A stretch of 64,000 nt of DNA from CAVQGZ01 sp963712175 (GCA_963712175.1 CAVQGZ010000004.1:310001-374000), one strand, 5' to 3'; positions 25,734 through 34,936 are shown, numbered from the stretch's first letter. Translations and numbers: made by a program. Notes: generated by a model from the sequence alone, not told the origin.

Positions 25734-26357
25734 TCAGACCCCGAGGGGTGTCTCGGTGAACGCCGCCACCAGCTCGTCCGGGCCCTCCAGCTCGACCCTC
25801 GCGTGGTCAGTCCGGCCGTATGCGTGCATCACCAGCTCGCTGACCGGGCCGGACACCACCACGGCAGGGTGACCCGGCTTCATGATCAGCTCGGCGCCGT
25901 CAGGGCGGCGCAGCACGAGAGGCACGCGGGACTTGCCGTACAGCTGCTTGCCCATGCCCGTCAGAATCGCCCAGAGTGCCCGCTCGTCACTCTCGCTGAG
26001 CTCACGGGGTTCCCAGTCCGGCTGGGCTCGCCGGACGTCCTCGTGGTGGACGAAGTACTCGGCACCGTTGAGCTTGGCATCGATCGAGGCGATCGAGGAC
26101 GGCGACCAGCGCGGCGGTGTGCGGACCCGACTCACGAGCGTCACCCAGTCGCCGCTGGCCATCTCCCGCTGGCGACGATCCATCACCCCCGACAGGGGCT
26201 TGAGCAGGATCCCGACGGCAAGCGGGCTCGACTCCCGCAGGTGCAGGTGTGCGGCGAGGTCACGGGTGTCCCATCCCTCGCACAGGGTGGGGGAGTCGGG
26301 GCCGGTCTCGTCGAACAGGTCACACAGGGCGGCGCGCTCTCGGGAGGCCAGGCTCAT
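25734..26357 (-). CDS. TIGR03085-like DinB/maleylpyruvate-isomerase-fold metal-binding protein
   Basis: A 207-residue protein of the DinB/MDMPI superfamily: an N-terminal helix bundle with LCDLFDETGPDSPTLCEGWD and TRDLAAHLHLRESSP, then AEYFVHHEDVRRAQPDWEPR. The HLxxHE-like AAHLHLRE and FVHHEDVRR supply likely metal ligands. Actinobacterial relatives often use mycothiol, but no activity is known for this subgroup. ATG 26357 lies 7 bases after TAGGCT on this strand (26370-26365), so leaderless. Convergent with hisF with only 7 bases between stops. Confidence 0.85.
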   Translation of the reverse strand: MSLASRERAALCDLFDETGPDSPTLCEGWDTRDLAAHLHLRESSPLAVGILLKPLSGVMDRRQREMASGDWVTLVSRVRTPPRWSPSSIASIDAKLNGAEYFVHHEDVRRAQPDWEPRELSESDERALWAILTGMGKQLYGKSRVPLVLRRPDGAELIMKPGHPAVVVSGPVSELVMHAYGRTDHARVELEGPDELVAAFTETPLGV

Positions 26358-26395
26358 GTCAGCCAGCCTAGAAGAGCCGAGCCGGTTGCGCCTGG

Positions 26396-27109
26396 TCAGC
26401 GAGGCCGGGTCCGAGCCACCCTGGCCGCCTGTTCGGCGAGCGCGTCGTCGAGCGGCTCGAGGTCGCGTTGCAGGCCGGCGCAGGCCAGCGCCGCGGCGAG
26501 CAGGTAGTCGGCCAGCGCCGGCGCCTTGGCCAGCACTGGTCCGTGCAGGTAGGTGCCCACCACGTTGTCGCGTCGGGCGCCCTCGGTCCCGTCGGTGCCG
26601 TTGTTGCCCTGCCCGAGGGCGGTCGTCCCGAGAGGTCGGGCACCGTCGCCAAGGTAGGTCAGCCCGCTGTGGTTCTCGTAGCCCACCAGGGGGCCGAGGT
26701 CGCTCTCGACGGTGATGTTGCCGATGAGCCGGGTGGGCCCGGCCCGCGTGTGCAGGTCGAGCAGGCCGACGCCGGCGAGCCGGGGCGCGTCGAACGGGTC
26801 GAAGTAGTGCCCGGCCATCTGGTACATGCCGCAGATCAGCAGCATCGGCGCACCGGCATCGGCAGCCGCGCGGACGTCCGGACCCTTGGCCGCCAGGTCG
26901 TCGGTGATGACCGCCTGCCCGGCGTCCTGGCCGCCCCCACCGACGAGCAGGTGCGTGTCGGTGGGCAGGGAGTCGCCCACCCCCACGCGGGAGACCTCCG
27001 CAGGGATGCCGCGCCACTCGAGCCGTCGGCGCAGCACCGCGACGTTGCCGTTGTCCCCGTAGATGTTCATCTCCGAGGCGTACAGGTGCACGATGTGGAC
27101 GCGGCTCAC
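26396..27109 (-). CDS. gatD: Lipid II isoglutaminyl synthase, glutamine amidotransferase subunit GatD
   Basis: A 237-residue CobB/CobQ-type class I glutaminase. SRVHIVHLYASEMNIYGDNG starts the protein; LLVGGGGQDAGQ, LLICGMYQMAGHYF with the nucleophile Cys, GYENHSGLTYLGDGARPLG and VVGTYLHGPVLAKAPALADY with the catalytic His are present. With MurT it amidates the alpha-carboxyl of D-Glu in lipid II. GTG at 27109 overlaps the murT stop by 4 bases, the normal murT-gatD order. Confidence 0.95.
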   Translation of the reverse strand: MSRVHIVHLYASEMNIYGDNGNVAVLRRRLEWRGIPAEVSRVGVGDSLPTDTHLLVGGGGQDAGQAVITDDLAAKGPDVRAAADAGAPMLLICGMYQMAGHYFDPFDAPRLAGVGLLDLHTRAGPTRLIGNITVESDLGPLVGYENHSGLTYLGDGARPLGTTALGQGNNGTDGTEGARRDNVVGTYLHGPVLAKAPALADYLLAAALACAGLQRDLEPLDDALAEQAARVARTRPR

Positions 27110-28401
27110 GCCGACCCCCTCCGCTTCCAGGTCCGTCGAGGCCGTGTCGAGCCCGACGTCCCACGCAGCAGCTCGTGCAGGCGCCACATCGCCGTGTATG
27201 TCGTGTAGACGACGACGCGGCCGCCGTCGGGAGCGGCTGCGACGGCCTGGCGCAGCGCAGTGGGCACGTCGGTCTGCATCCCGGCGACGTCCACACCGTC
27301 GTAGCGCAGGCGCAGGGCCATGTCGGCGGCCCGGGTCCCGGCCGTCATGACCGGGCCGACCGTGTCGTTCAGCCCGCTGAAGTCCACGTCCCACAGCCAT
27401 GAGACGTCGCGCCCGTCGGCGTACTCGTCGTTGATGGCCACGACGCTCACGTCCGGCGGAGTCGCCTGCTGGCTCAGCAGCGCCAGACGAAAGCCCCCAG
27501 GGTTCTTGGCCAGCTGGAGGACGACCTGGCGGCCGTCGACGGTGAGGGTCTCGCCACGGCCGAAGGCTGGTGGGACGGCGGCCAAGCAGGCCACGATCTC
27601 GGTGGCATCGAGGCCCTCGCCGATCGCAGCGGCGATGACCGCGGCGGCGTTCTGGGCGTTGTGGGCCCCCTCGGCCTTGAGCGGCACCGCATGGGTGCTC
27701 GAGCCGATCCGGTAGGTCGAGTGTTGCGGCGAGTACTCGAGGAGCTCGACGTCGGCGGCGTGCAGGCGGTCGGCGGCGACGACGCTCTCGGCGTGCAGCT
27801 CGTCGTCGCTGCGGAACAGGGGGCGCAAGGCCTCCGCGACCCCGAACCACCGCACTGGCACGTCGCAGAGCTCGGCCAGGCGAGCGACCCGGGGGTCGTC
27901 GCGGTTGAGCACCACCTCGCCGGTCGCGGCGGCCACGGCTCGACCGAGCAGGCGTGCCGTGTGGTCGATCTCGCCGAAGCGGTCCATCTGGTCACGCAGC
28001 ACGTTGAGGACGACCACCCGGTGCGGGCGGTGCTGCTCGACGAAGCGGGCGGCGTAGGCCTCGTCGAGCTCGAGGACGGCGAGGTCGTAGTCCAGCCGAC
28101 CGTTCCAGCGGGCAACGTCCACGACGGCGCTCACGGCACCACGCGTGAAGTTGCTGCCCGTGGGGTTGGTGAGCACCCGGTAGCGGCTGCCCAGGACGTG
28201 GGCCAGCATCTTCGTCGTGGTCGTCTTGCCGTTCGTGCCGCTGACGATGGTGACCCCGCGCGGCAGGGTGTCGAGCTGTCGAGCCAGGTAGCCGGCGTCG
28301 ACCGACTCCACGACCTTGCCTGGCAGGGTCCCGCCCGTGCGACCGGCCAGACGCAGGGAACCCTGCACGCCCTTGCCCAGCCACGTCGAGAGCATCGCCA
28401 C
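27106..28401 (-). CDS. murT: Lipid II isoglutaminyl synthase, Mur-ligase-like subunit MurT
   Basis: A 431-residue Mur ligase homologue with GVTIVSGTNGKTTTTKMLAH (ATP P-loop), NPTGSNFTRGAVSAVVDVA, ELDEAYAARFVEQHRP, VVVLNVLRDQMDRFGEIDH and a C-terminal DUF1727 domain containing WLWDVDFSGL and RYDGVDVAGM. It activates lipid II for amidation by GatD-derived ammonia. The Cys4 zinc ribbon found in the middle of many MurT proteins is not seen: only a lone Cys (AELCDVPVRWFG) occurs there. GTG 28401 lies 8 bases after TACCCT (28415-28410 on this strand) and so is favoured over ATG 28395. Divergent from the ABC exporter pair. Confidence 0.93.
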   Translation of the reverse strand: MAMLSTWLGKGVQGSLRLAGRTGGTLPGKVVESVDAGYLARQLDTLPRGVTIVSGTNGKTTTTKMLAHVLGSRYRVLTNPTGSNFTRGAVSAVVDVARWNGRLDYDLAVLELDEAYAARFVEQHRPHRVVVLNVLRDQMDRFGEIDHTARLLGRAVAAATGEVVLNRDDPRVARLAELCDVPVRWFGVAEALRPLFRSDDELHAESVVAADRLHAADVELLEYSPQHSTYRIGSSTHAVPLKAEGAHNAQNAAAVIAAAIGEGLDATEIVACLAAVPPAFGRGETLTVDGRQVVLQLAKNPGGFRLALLSQQATPPDVSVVAINDEYADGRDVSWLWDVDFSGLNDTVGPVMTAGTRAADMALRLRYDGVDVAGMQTDVPTALRQAVAAAPDGGRVVVYTTYTAMWRLHELLRGTSGSTRPRRTWKRRGSA

Positions 28402-28472
28402 GAGCCGCGAGGGTAGTCCGCACGCGGTCGGGCGGCGGAACAGGCGATCCCGACCGCTGGTTAGGTGGGGTC

Positions 28473-30254
28473 GTGAGCGATGACCGGGTGACCCTTCGCG
28501 AAGGGGCCCGCGTGCTCGCCCGGGGCATCTCCGACGAGCCATGGGTGTTCGCCGCCTCGCTTGTCGGGGCGGCCGCTTTCGGCGTGGTCACCGTCGCCTC
28601 GGCAGCCGTCGTCGGCCACATCACCGAGACCGTGATCGCCCCGGCGTTCGCGACCGGGTCGACGACCTCCCGCGCTCTGCTCGGCGCGGCTGGGCTGCTT
28701 GTCGGGGTCGGGTTGCTCAAGGCTGTCTCGATCGTGATGCGTCGGTTGTTCGCCGGGATCATGCAGTTCCGGCTGCAGGCGCGCGACCGGCGCCGGGTGA
28801 CGCGGCAGTACCTGCGGCTGCCGCTGTCGTGGCACCAGCGCCACCCGACCGGGGAGCTGCTGAGCAACGCGAACTCCGACGTCGAGGCAACCTGGGCCCC
28901 GGTGGCGCCGATGCCCATGGCGTTCGGGGTCGTCATCATGCTCGGCGTCTCGCTCGTGGCGATGGTGGCCGCCGACCCCGCGCTCGGGCTGGTCGGACTG
29001 GTCGTGTTCCCCCTCGTCCTTCTCGTCAACGTCGCCTACCAACGCCGGATGGCCCCGCTGGCCGCGCGGGCACAGGCCCTGCGCGCGGAGGTCTCGGCCA
29101 TCGCTCACGAGTCGTTCGACGGGGCCGTGGTCGTCAAGGCCCTGGGCCGGGAGAACGAGGAGACGGCACGCTTCGCCGACGCGGCGCACCACCTGCGGGA
29201 CGTGAACGCGCGGGTCGGGCGGCTGCGAGGCATGTTCGACCCCATCATCGAGTCGCTGCCGACGATCGGTGTGCTCGGGGTGCTGCTGCTCGGGACGCAG
29301 CGCGTTGCCTCCGGAGACATCGAGGCTGGCACGGTGGTCGAGGTCGCCTACCTGCTCACGGTCATCGCCTTCCCGGTTCGTGCCATCGGCTGGCTGCTCG
29401 GCGAGATGCCCCGCAGCGTCATCGGGTCGCGACGGGTTCGACGGGTGCTCGAGGCGACGGGCGCCATGCCGTACGGCTCCCACGACCTTCCGGGTGCCGG
29501 GCCGCTGCAGGCGCGGGTGTCAGCCCTGCGCTACGGCTACGACGCGCAGGTCCCCGTGCTGGACGAGGTCGACCTCGACATCGCAGCCGGGCGGGTGCTG
29601 GCCGTCGTCGGGTCGACCGGCGCCGGCAAGTCGACGCTCGTGTCGCTGCTCGTGCGTCTCGTCGACCCGCAGGGTGGCCAGGTGGAGCTGGGTGGTGCCG
29701 ACGCCAGGGCACTGGCCGCCGGAGTCGTGCCGGACGTGTCGTCGGTCGTGCTGCAGCAGGCCTTCCTCTTCGACGACAGCGTCCGGGGCAACGTCACGCT
29801 GGGCGCGGCGTTCGATGATGACGAGGTGTGGCGCGCCCTGCGCCTGGCGCAGGCCGACGAGTTCGTTTCAGCGCTGCCGGAGGGGCTGGACACGCCCATC
29901 GGCGAGCGAGGAACCTCGCTGTCCGGCGGCCAACGCCAGCGCCTGGCCCTGGCTCGAGCGGTGGTTCGGCGACCTCGGCTGCTGGTGCTCGACGATGCCA
30001 CCAGCGCGGTGGACCCCGAGGTCGAGCAGCGCATCCTGGAGGGGCTTCGCACCTCGATCGACGGCATCACGGTGGTGGTCGTGGCACATCGTCCGGCGAC
30101 GATCGCCCTCGCCGACGAGGTCGCCTACGTGGCCGAGGGCCGGGTCGCCGACCACGGCAGCCACTCCGACCTCCTGGCGCGCAACGCCGGCTACCGGCGT
30201 CTGGTGACGGCCTACGAGGCCGATGCCCTCGGGATCGTGACGGGGGTGTCATGA
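28473..30254 (+). CDS. ABC exporter half-transporter, permease plus ATPase (degenerate-site partner)
   Basis: A 593-residue type IV ABC exporter half: a six-helix membrane domain (about 25-320) and an ATPase domain (about 340-590). Walker A is VVGSTGAGKSTLVSLL, signature SLSGGQRQRLALARA, and Walker B LLVLDDATSAVDPEVE, where the catalytic Glu is replaced by Asp. This is the pattern of the member that contributes a degenerate ATP site in heterodimers. Its stop overlaps the ATG at 30251 of the second half-transporter (ATGA), so the two are expected to pair. Substrate unknown; lipid or drug export is the usual guess. Confidence 0.92.
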   Translation: MSDDRVTLREGARVLARGISDEPWVFAASLVGAAAFGVVTVASAAVVGHITETVIAPAFATGSTTSRALLGAAGLLVGVGLLKAVSIVMRRLFAGIMQFRLQARDRRRVTRQYLRLPLSWHQRHPTGELLSNANSDVEATWAPVAPMPMAFGVVIMLGVSLVAMVAADPALGLVGLVVFPLVLLVNVAYQRRMAPLAARAQALRAEVSAIAHESFDGAVVVKALGRENEETARFADAAHHLRDVNARVGRLRGMFDPIIESLPTIGVLGVLLLGTQRVASGDIEAGTVVEVAYLLTVIAFPVRAIGWLLGEMPRSVIGSRRVRRVLEATGAMPYGSHDLPGAGPLQARVSALRYGYDAQVPVLDEVDLDIAAGRVLAVVGSTGAGKSTLVSLLVRLVDPQGGQVELGGADARALAAGVVPDVSSVVLQQAFLFDDSVRGNVTLGAAFDDDEVWRALRLAQADEFVSALPEGLDTPIGERGTSLSGGQRQRLALARAVVRRPRLLVLDDATSAVDPEVEQRILEGLRTSIDGITVVVVAHRPATIALADEVAYVAEGRVADHGSHSDLLARNAGYRRLVTAYEADALGIVTGVS

Positions 30255-30368
30255 GCATCACCACCGCGGCGGCCGGGCTCCCGCGTCGGAGACGTCGGCT
30301 CGGGCTCGGCATGGACCACGATCAGGCGCGGCCTGGCCCTCTCACCGCAGATCCGTGACGGCCTGCCG

Positions 30369-32087
30369 GTGACGCTGGGCCTGGCCCTCGCGGCGACCGC
30401 GGGGCGGGTGATCGTGCCGATCGCTGTCCAGCAGACCATCGACCGGGGGTTCGGCGCGGCGACCGGCTCCGGCGTCGACACCGGCTACGTCACCACGATG
30501 GGGGCCCTCGGGCTCGTCGCCGTCGTGATGACCGGCCTGGCGGCCTTCGCGATGAACGCACGGCTGTTTCGCGCCAGCGAGGCAGGGCTGGCATCCCTGC
30601 GGGTGAGCGCCTTTCGCCACATCCACGACCTCTCGGTGCAGACGCAGAACAGCGAGCGACGCGGGGGTCTGGTGTCGCGCGTGACCAGCGACGTGGACTC
30701 GCTCTCGCTGTTCCTGCAGTGGGCCGGTGTGTTCCTCATCGTCGCCAGTGGGCAGCTCGTGCTGGCCAGCGTCGTCATGCTCGTCTACTCCTGGCAGCTC
30801 GCCCTGGTGGTGTGGGTCGCTTTCCTGCCCCTGGGCTTCGCGATCCGGTGGCTGCAGACCCGGCTGGCCGCCGCGTACCTGCGAGTGCGAGAGCGCGTCG
30901 GTCTGATGCTCGGCGCCATCTCCGAGTCGGTGGTGGGTGCCGAGGTGGTGCGCGCCTACGGCATCGAGGCCCGCACCGGGGAGCGCATCGACGCGGCCAT
31001 CGACGCCCACCGGGCTTCGGCCATCCGGGCGCAGGCGCTGTCGGTCAGCGCATTCACCATGGGTGAGGTTGTTGCCGGGCTCGCCAACGCGGCGGTGGTC
31101 GTGGTCGGAGTCCTCCTCGGTATCGGCGGTGACATCAGCGCCGGGCGCCTTGTCGCGTTCCTGTTCCTGGTCACTCTGTTCGTTCAGCCTGTCCAGCTGG
31201 GTACGGAGATGCTGAACGAGATGCAGAACGCCATCGCGAGCTGGCGTCGGGTGCTGGCGGTCGTCGACACCCCGGCAGACGTCGCCGACCCGGGTGAGGA
31301 CGGTCAGGTGCTTCCGGCGCACCCGGTGGTGGTGGACTTCGACGGCGTGACGTACGCCTACCCCGGCGGCCCGGACGTCCTGCGTGATCTCGACGTGCAC
31401 ATCCCCGCCGGTCAGCGGGTCGCCGTGGTGGGGGAGACCGGGTCGGGCAAGTCGACGTTCGTCAAGCTGCTCACCCGTCTCATGGACCCGACGCACGGCC
31501 AGGTGAGCTTGGACGGCACCGACCTCCGCTCGGTGCGGGTCGACTCGCTGCGAAGCCGGGTCGTGCTCGTCCCGCAGGAGGGCTTTCTCTTCGACGACAC
31601 CCTCGAGGCCAACCTGCGCTACGGCCGGCCGAGCGCGACCCGAGTCGAGATGCTCGCCGCCCTCGCCGACCTGGGCCTTGGCGAGTGGCTCGACAGCCTG
31701 CCGAGGGGCCTGGACACTCGCGTCGGGCAGCGGGGCGAGAGCCTGTCGGTCGGGGAGCGCCAGCTGGTGGCGTTGGCCCGCGCTCGGCTGGCCGACCCGG
31801 ACCTGCTGGTGCTGGACGAGGCGACAAGCGCCGTGGATCCGGCGACCGAGGTCAGGCTGGCCCGTGCCTTGCGTGCCCTGAGCGAGGGCCGCACCTCGGT
31901 GACCATCGCCCACCGGCTCTCGACTGCCGAGAACGCCGACCGAGTGCTCGTCTTCGACGACGGGCTGCTGGTCGAGGACGGCTCGCACGCCACGCTCCTG
32001 GACCTCGGCGGGGTCTACACGCGCATGCACGCGGCGTGGGCTGGCACGACGCCTCGTTCGTCCTCGACGCTCCTGCCGGGGACGTAG
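30369..32087 (+). CDS. ABC exporter half-transporter, permease plus ATPase (partner; N-terminus apparently frameshifted)
   Basis: At least 572 residues with a six-helix domain (to about 310) and an ATPase domain: Walker A VVGETGSGKSTFVKLL, signature SLSVGERQLVALARA (LSVGE instead of LSGGQ), Walker B LLVLDEATSAVDPATE with a normal catalytic Glu. The first start in this frame is GTG 30369, which cuts directly into the first helix. The same frame upstream, from about 30297, encodes GSGSAWTTIRRGLALSPQIR, a typical N-terminal lead, but without a start codon; ATG 30251, overlapping the previous stop, opens a different frame (MSITTAAAGLPRRRR). One base change between about 30275 and 30312 would join them. 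The true gene is probably 30251-32087. Confidence 0.88.
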   Translation: MTLGLALAATAGRVIVPIAVQQTIDRGFGAATGSGVDTGYVTTMGALGLVAVVMTGLAAFAMNARLFRASEAGLASLRVSAFRHIHDLSVQTQNSERRGGLVSRVTSDVDSLSLFLQWAGVFLIVASGQLVLASVVMLVYSWQLALVVWVAFLPLGFAIRWLQTRLAAAYLRVRERVGLMLGAISESVVGAEVVRAYGIEARTGERIDAAIDAHRASAIRAQALSVSAFTMGEVVAGLANAAVVVVGVLLGIGGDISAGRLVAFLFLVTLFVQPVQLGTEMLNEMQNAIASWRRVLAVVDTPADVADPGEDGQVLPAHPVVVDFDGVTYAYPGGPDVLRDLDVHIPAGQRVAVVGETGSGKSTFVKLLTRLMDPTHGQVSLDGTDLRSVRVDSLRSRVVLVPQEGFLFDDTLEANLRYGRPSATRVEMLAALADLGLGEWLDSLPRGLDTRVGQRGESLSVGERQLVALARARLADPDLLVLDEATSAVDPATEVRLARALRALSEGRTSVTIAHRLSTAENADRVLVFDDGLLVEDGSHATLLDLGGVYTRMHAAWAGTTPRSSSTLLPGT

Positions 32088-32098
32088 GCTCGCACGCC

Positions 32099-33460
32099 GT
32101 GCACCAGTTCACGGCAGACTCCGAGCGGCTGGCGCAGCAGATCGTGTCGGCCTCCCTCGACCGGATGCGGATGGAGCCTCCGCTGGACGGTCCCCGCACT
32201 GCTGATGAGCTTCTGGCGCAGTGCGGCCAGACCATCACCGCCGACGGGCTGGGCGGCAGCGAGGCCCTGCGCCTGTGGACCGATGTGCTGGCCCAGGCCT
32301 GCATCTCCGTGGACCATCCCCGGTTCCTCGCCTTCATCCCGGGTGCGCCGACCGAGGCGTCGACGATCTTCGACCTGCTGGTCAGCGCGTCCAGCGTCTA
32401 CGCGGGTACGTGGCTGGAGGGGGCCGGGGCGGCCTTCGCCGAGAACCAGGCCCTGCGCTGGGTTGCCGACCTGGCCGGGCTGCCACCGCAGGCCGGCGGG
32501 ACGTTCGTCCAGGGAGGATCGGGTGGCAACCTCTCGGCGCTCGTTGCCGCTCGGCACACCGCGGCGCAACGCCGTGGCTCACGTTGGCCCCGACGGTGGG
32601 CAGCCCTGGTGACGGACGAGACGCACTCGTCGGTCACCTATGCCCTGGAGCGGGTGATGGACGTCGAGGTGGTGCGCGTTCCCGGGGACGAGCGCGGTCG
32701 CATGACCGGGGCAAAGCTGCGGGCGAGCATCGAGTCCCTGTCAGGCGAGCAGCGCGACTCGCTGTTCGCAGTGGTCGCTACGGCAGGGTCCACCAACACG
32801 GGCATCGTGGACGACCTTGCCGGGATCGCCGACGTGGCCGACGAGCACGGGCTGTGGATGCACGTGGACGGGGCCTACGGGGGTGCCGGTCTGGCGGCAC
32901 CGAGTGCGCGGCACCTCTTCCACGGCATCGAACGGGCTGACTCGTTCATCGTCGACCCGCACAAGTGGCTGTTTGCGCCGTTCGACTCCTGCGCGCTCCT
33001 GTACCGCGACCCGGACCTGGCCCGTCGTGCGCACACGCAGTCGGCTGCCTACCTCGACACCGTGACCGAGGTGGACGACTGGAACCCCTCGGACTACGCG
33101 GTGCACCTGACCAGACGAGCCAGGGGGCTGCCCTTCTGGTTCTCGCTCGCGACCCACGGGACCCAGGCGTACCAGGCGGCCGTCGAGACCACCCTGGACG
33201 TGGCCCGGGCAGGCGCGGAGGAGATCCGCCGACGTGGGTACCTGCAGCTGCTCGAGGAGCCGGATCTGTCGGTCCTGATCTTCGCCCGCCAGGGGTGGGA
33301 GCAGGCCGACTACGAGCGGTGGAGCGCTGCGCTGCTGGCGCGCGGGACCGCCTTCGTGACACCGACCCGCCACCGCGGGCAGCCGTGTACCCGGGTGGCG
33401 GTGGTGAACCCCCGGACAACCGTCGCCGACTTGCGGGGGATCTTCGCGACCATGGCGTGA
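32099..33460 (+). CDS. PLP-dependent group II (aromatic amino acid/glutamate-type) decarboxylase family protein
   Basis: A 453-residue enzyme. The fold and motifs match group II decarboxylases: FIPGAPTEASTIFDLL, FVQGGSGGNLSALVAARH, VVATAGSTNTGIVDDLAGI, LWMHVDGAYGGAGL (PLP-binding Asp and Ala) and the PLP lysine in SFIVDPHKWLFAPFDSCALL. The substrate could be an aromatic amino acid, glutamate, aspartate or diaminobutyrate; the sequence alone does not choose. GTG 32099 lies 8 bases after TAGGCT (32085-32090), a leaderless-type start 11 bases beyond the ABC gene. Confidence 0.9.
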   Translation: MHQFTADSERLAQQIVSASLDRMRMEPPLDGPRTADELLAQCGQTITADGLGGSEALRLWTDVLAQACISVDHPRFLAFIPGAPTEASTIFDLLVSASSVYAGTWLEGAGAAFAENQALRWVADLAGLPPQAGGTFVQGGSGGNLSALVAARHTAAQRRGSRWPRRWAALVTDETHSSVTYALERVMDVEVVRVPGDERGRMTGAKLRASIESLSGEQRDSLFAVVATAGSTNTGIVDDLAGIADVADEHGLWMHVDGAYGGAGLAAPSARHLFHGIERADSFIVDPHKWLFAPFDSCALLYRDPDLARRAHTQSAAYLDTVTEVDDWNPSDYAVHLTRRARGLPFWFSLATHGTQAYQAAVETTLDVARAGAEEIRRRGYLQLLEEPDLSVLIFARQGWEQADYERWSAALLARGTAFVTPTRHRGQPCTRVAVVNPRTTVADLRGIFATMA

Positions 33461-33483
33461 GGCGTGCCGGGGATACTGGCGCC

Positions 33484-33843
33484 ATGCCACGTGTCACCGA
33501 GTCCGGGCTCGACCCCGCGGTCGCGGCCCGCCTGAAGCGCAACGCCGACGGTCTCGTCCCGGTGGTGGTCCAGGAGCATGACACCGGTGATGTGCTCATG
33601 GTCGCCTGGATGGACGACGAGGCTCTGCACCGAACGCTGACCAGCGGCCGGACGACCTTCTTCAGCCGAAGCCGGCAGGACTACTGGGTGAAGGGGGAGA
33701 CCTCAGGCAACCGCCAATGGGTGCGCGAGGTTCGCCTCGACTGCGACGGTGACACGCTGCTCGTCCGGGTCGAGCAGGAGGGGCCGGCATGCCACACCGG
33801 CACCCGATCCTGCTTCGACTCCGACGTGCTGCTGGCCGACTGA
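33484..33843 (+). CDS. hisI: Phosphoribosyl-AMP cyclohydrolase
   Basis: A 119-residue monofunctional HisI opening the adenine ring of PR-AMP. Conserved: LVPVVVQEHDTGDVLMVAWM, RTTFFSRSRQDYWVKGETSG, and the zinc/magnesium site LDCDGDTLLVRVEQEGPACH with TGTRSCF. ATG 33484 lies 6 bases after GATACT (33472-33477), consistent with a leaderless start. hisI sits apart from the main his operon and beside trpE, as in many actinobacteria. Convergent with the next gene, 2 bases apart. Confidence 0.96.
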   Translation: MPRVTESGLDPAVAARLKRNADGLVPVVVQEHDTGDVLMVAWMDDEALHRTLTSGRTTFFSRSRQDYWVKGETSGNRQWVREVRLDCDGDTLLVRVEQEGPACHTGTRSCFDSDVLLAD

Positions 33844-33845
33844 GC

Positions 33846-34810
33846 TCACGCCTGCGGGGCGACCCGGCCACCGGTGAGGGTTCGCCACGCGTAGGCCAAG
33901 GCCAGCGCCGTCACTGGGTAGAACACGATCGCCGCGAGGGGCCCGAGGACCCATCCGATGAACGGGATGACCGTGACGAGGCCGATGACCAGGCCGATGC
34001 CGAGAATGGCCAGCCACAGCACCAGCAGCTCGCCGACGTTGTCCTTGACCACCTGGTAGGAACGGCCCAGCGCCTGGGTCGCACCCACGGACGGTGCCCC
34101 GTCCACGACGGCGTATCCGTAGAACTGCCACAGGAACACGATGATCAGGCCCGGGATGATGCAGGCCAGCAGGCCCACGAACGTGGCGAGGGCGAAGAGG
34201 ATCGCCGCGAGGATGTACGTCGCAAGCCCCTGGCCCTCCAGCAGCATGCTCGCGGTGGGCTTGCGCCCGTCGAGCACCGCCAGCGCAGCCCGGATCAGCC
34301 CGATGGCGACGACGAAGCCCACGACCCAGGCCAGCACGCCGAACAGCACGGTGGCGATCGCGAAGGTCCCGGCGACCAGGCCGTTGTCGCTGGACGCGGC
34401 GGCGCCGAGGGCCGTCCCGGTCAGGTTGAGCACTACCTGGACCCCGATGACGACCAGAGCCAGGACGACCAGCGGAGCGAGGTTGTTCTTCAGAGCCGCC
34501 CAGCCGTAGCCGAGCGCACCGCCGACGGTCAGCTGCGGACCAGCGGGAACCGCAGGTACGCCGTAGCCGGCCTGGTATCCGGGGGGAGGCGGCGGGTAGG
34601 CCCCGCCCGGGGGTGGCGGCGGGTAGCCGGCCCCTTGGCCAGGTCCGGGGTACCCGGCTGGCGGTGGAGGGGGAGGTTGCTGCTGGGGCGGTGGCGGGGG
34701 AGGCTGCTGGGCTGGGGAGGCTGCGAGGCCTGCTCGGGCGGGGGGGTGTCGCCCGGTTGGTCGGGGGACGGATCGGGGCCGGGCGGCTGAGGGGGGTTCT
34801 GGTCGCTCAC
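33846..34810 (-). CDS. Proline-rich N-terminus plus multi-helix membrane protein, with an internal frameshift
   Basis: The start is GTG 34810, five bases after a perfect GGAGG. From there the frame reads SDQNPPQPPGPDPSPDQPGD and continues to EQASQPPQP. The membrane part is in another frame: AQQPPPPPPQQQPPPPPP, repeated GYPPPPPGGAYPPPPPGYQ, then about six hydrophobic helices (for example LAPLVVLALVVIGVQVVL, YILAAILFALATFVGLLA, WLAILGIGLVIGLVTVI). A one-base loss between about 34700 and 34760, most simply in the seven-G run at 34740-34746, would explain this. The fold resembles DUF975/glycerophosphodiester-type membrane domains common in actinobacteria; function unknown. Confidence 0.75.
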
Positions 34811-34936
34811 CGTGTCCTCCACGTGGAATGACGATCGTGGTCGGCATCAACGCTAGCCCGCTGCTCCGACGATGTGGGCCACGGCGCGCCCTGCCCCCTG
34901 ACGGGTCCTCGCAGCGCCGCGATAGGAGAGACTGGA

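Noticed and set aside
25738..25749. ACCCC-GA-GGGGT hairpin as terminator between hisF and the next convergent gene
   Set aside because: A two-base loop cannot close, and it lies within the coding end of the minus-strand gene.
28461..29483. 340-codon frame antisense to the first ABC exporter gene
   Set aside because: Complement of an intact ABC gene, no motif and no ribosome-binding site.
34811..34936. trp attenuator or leader peptide before trpE
   Set aside because: No short ORF with consecutive Trp codons and no terminator/antiterminator pair could be made out.
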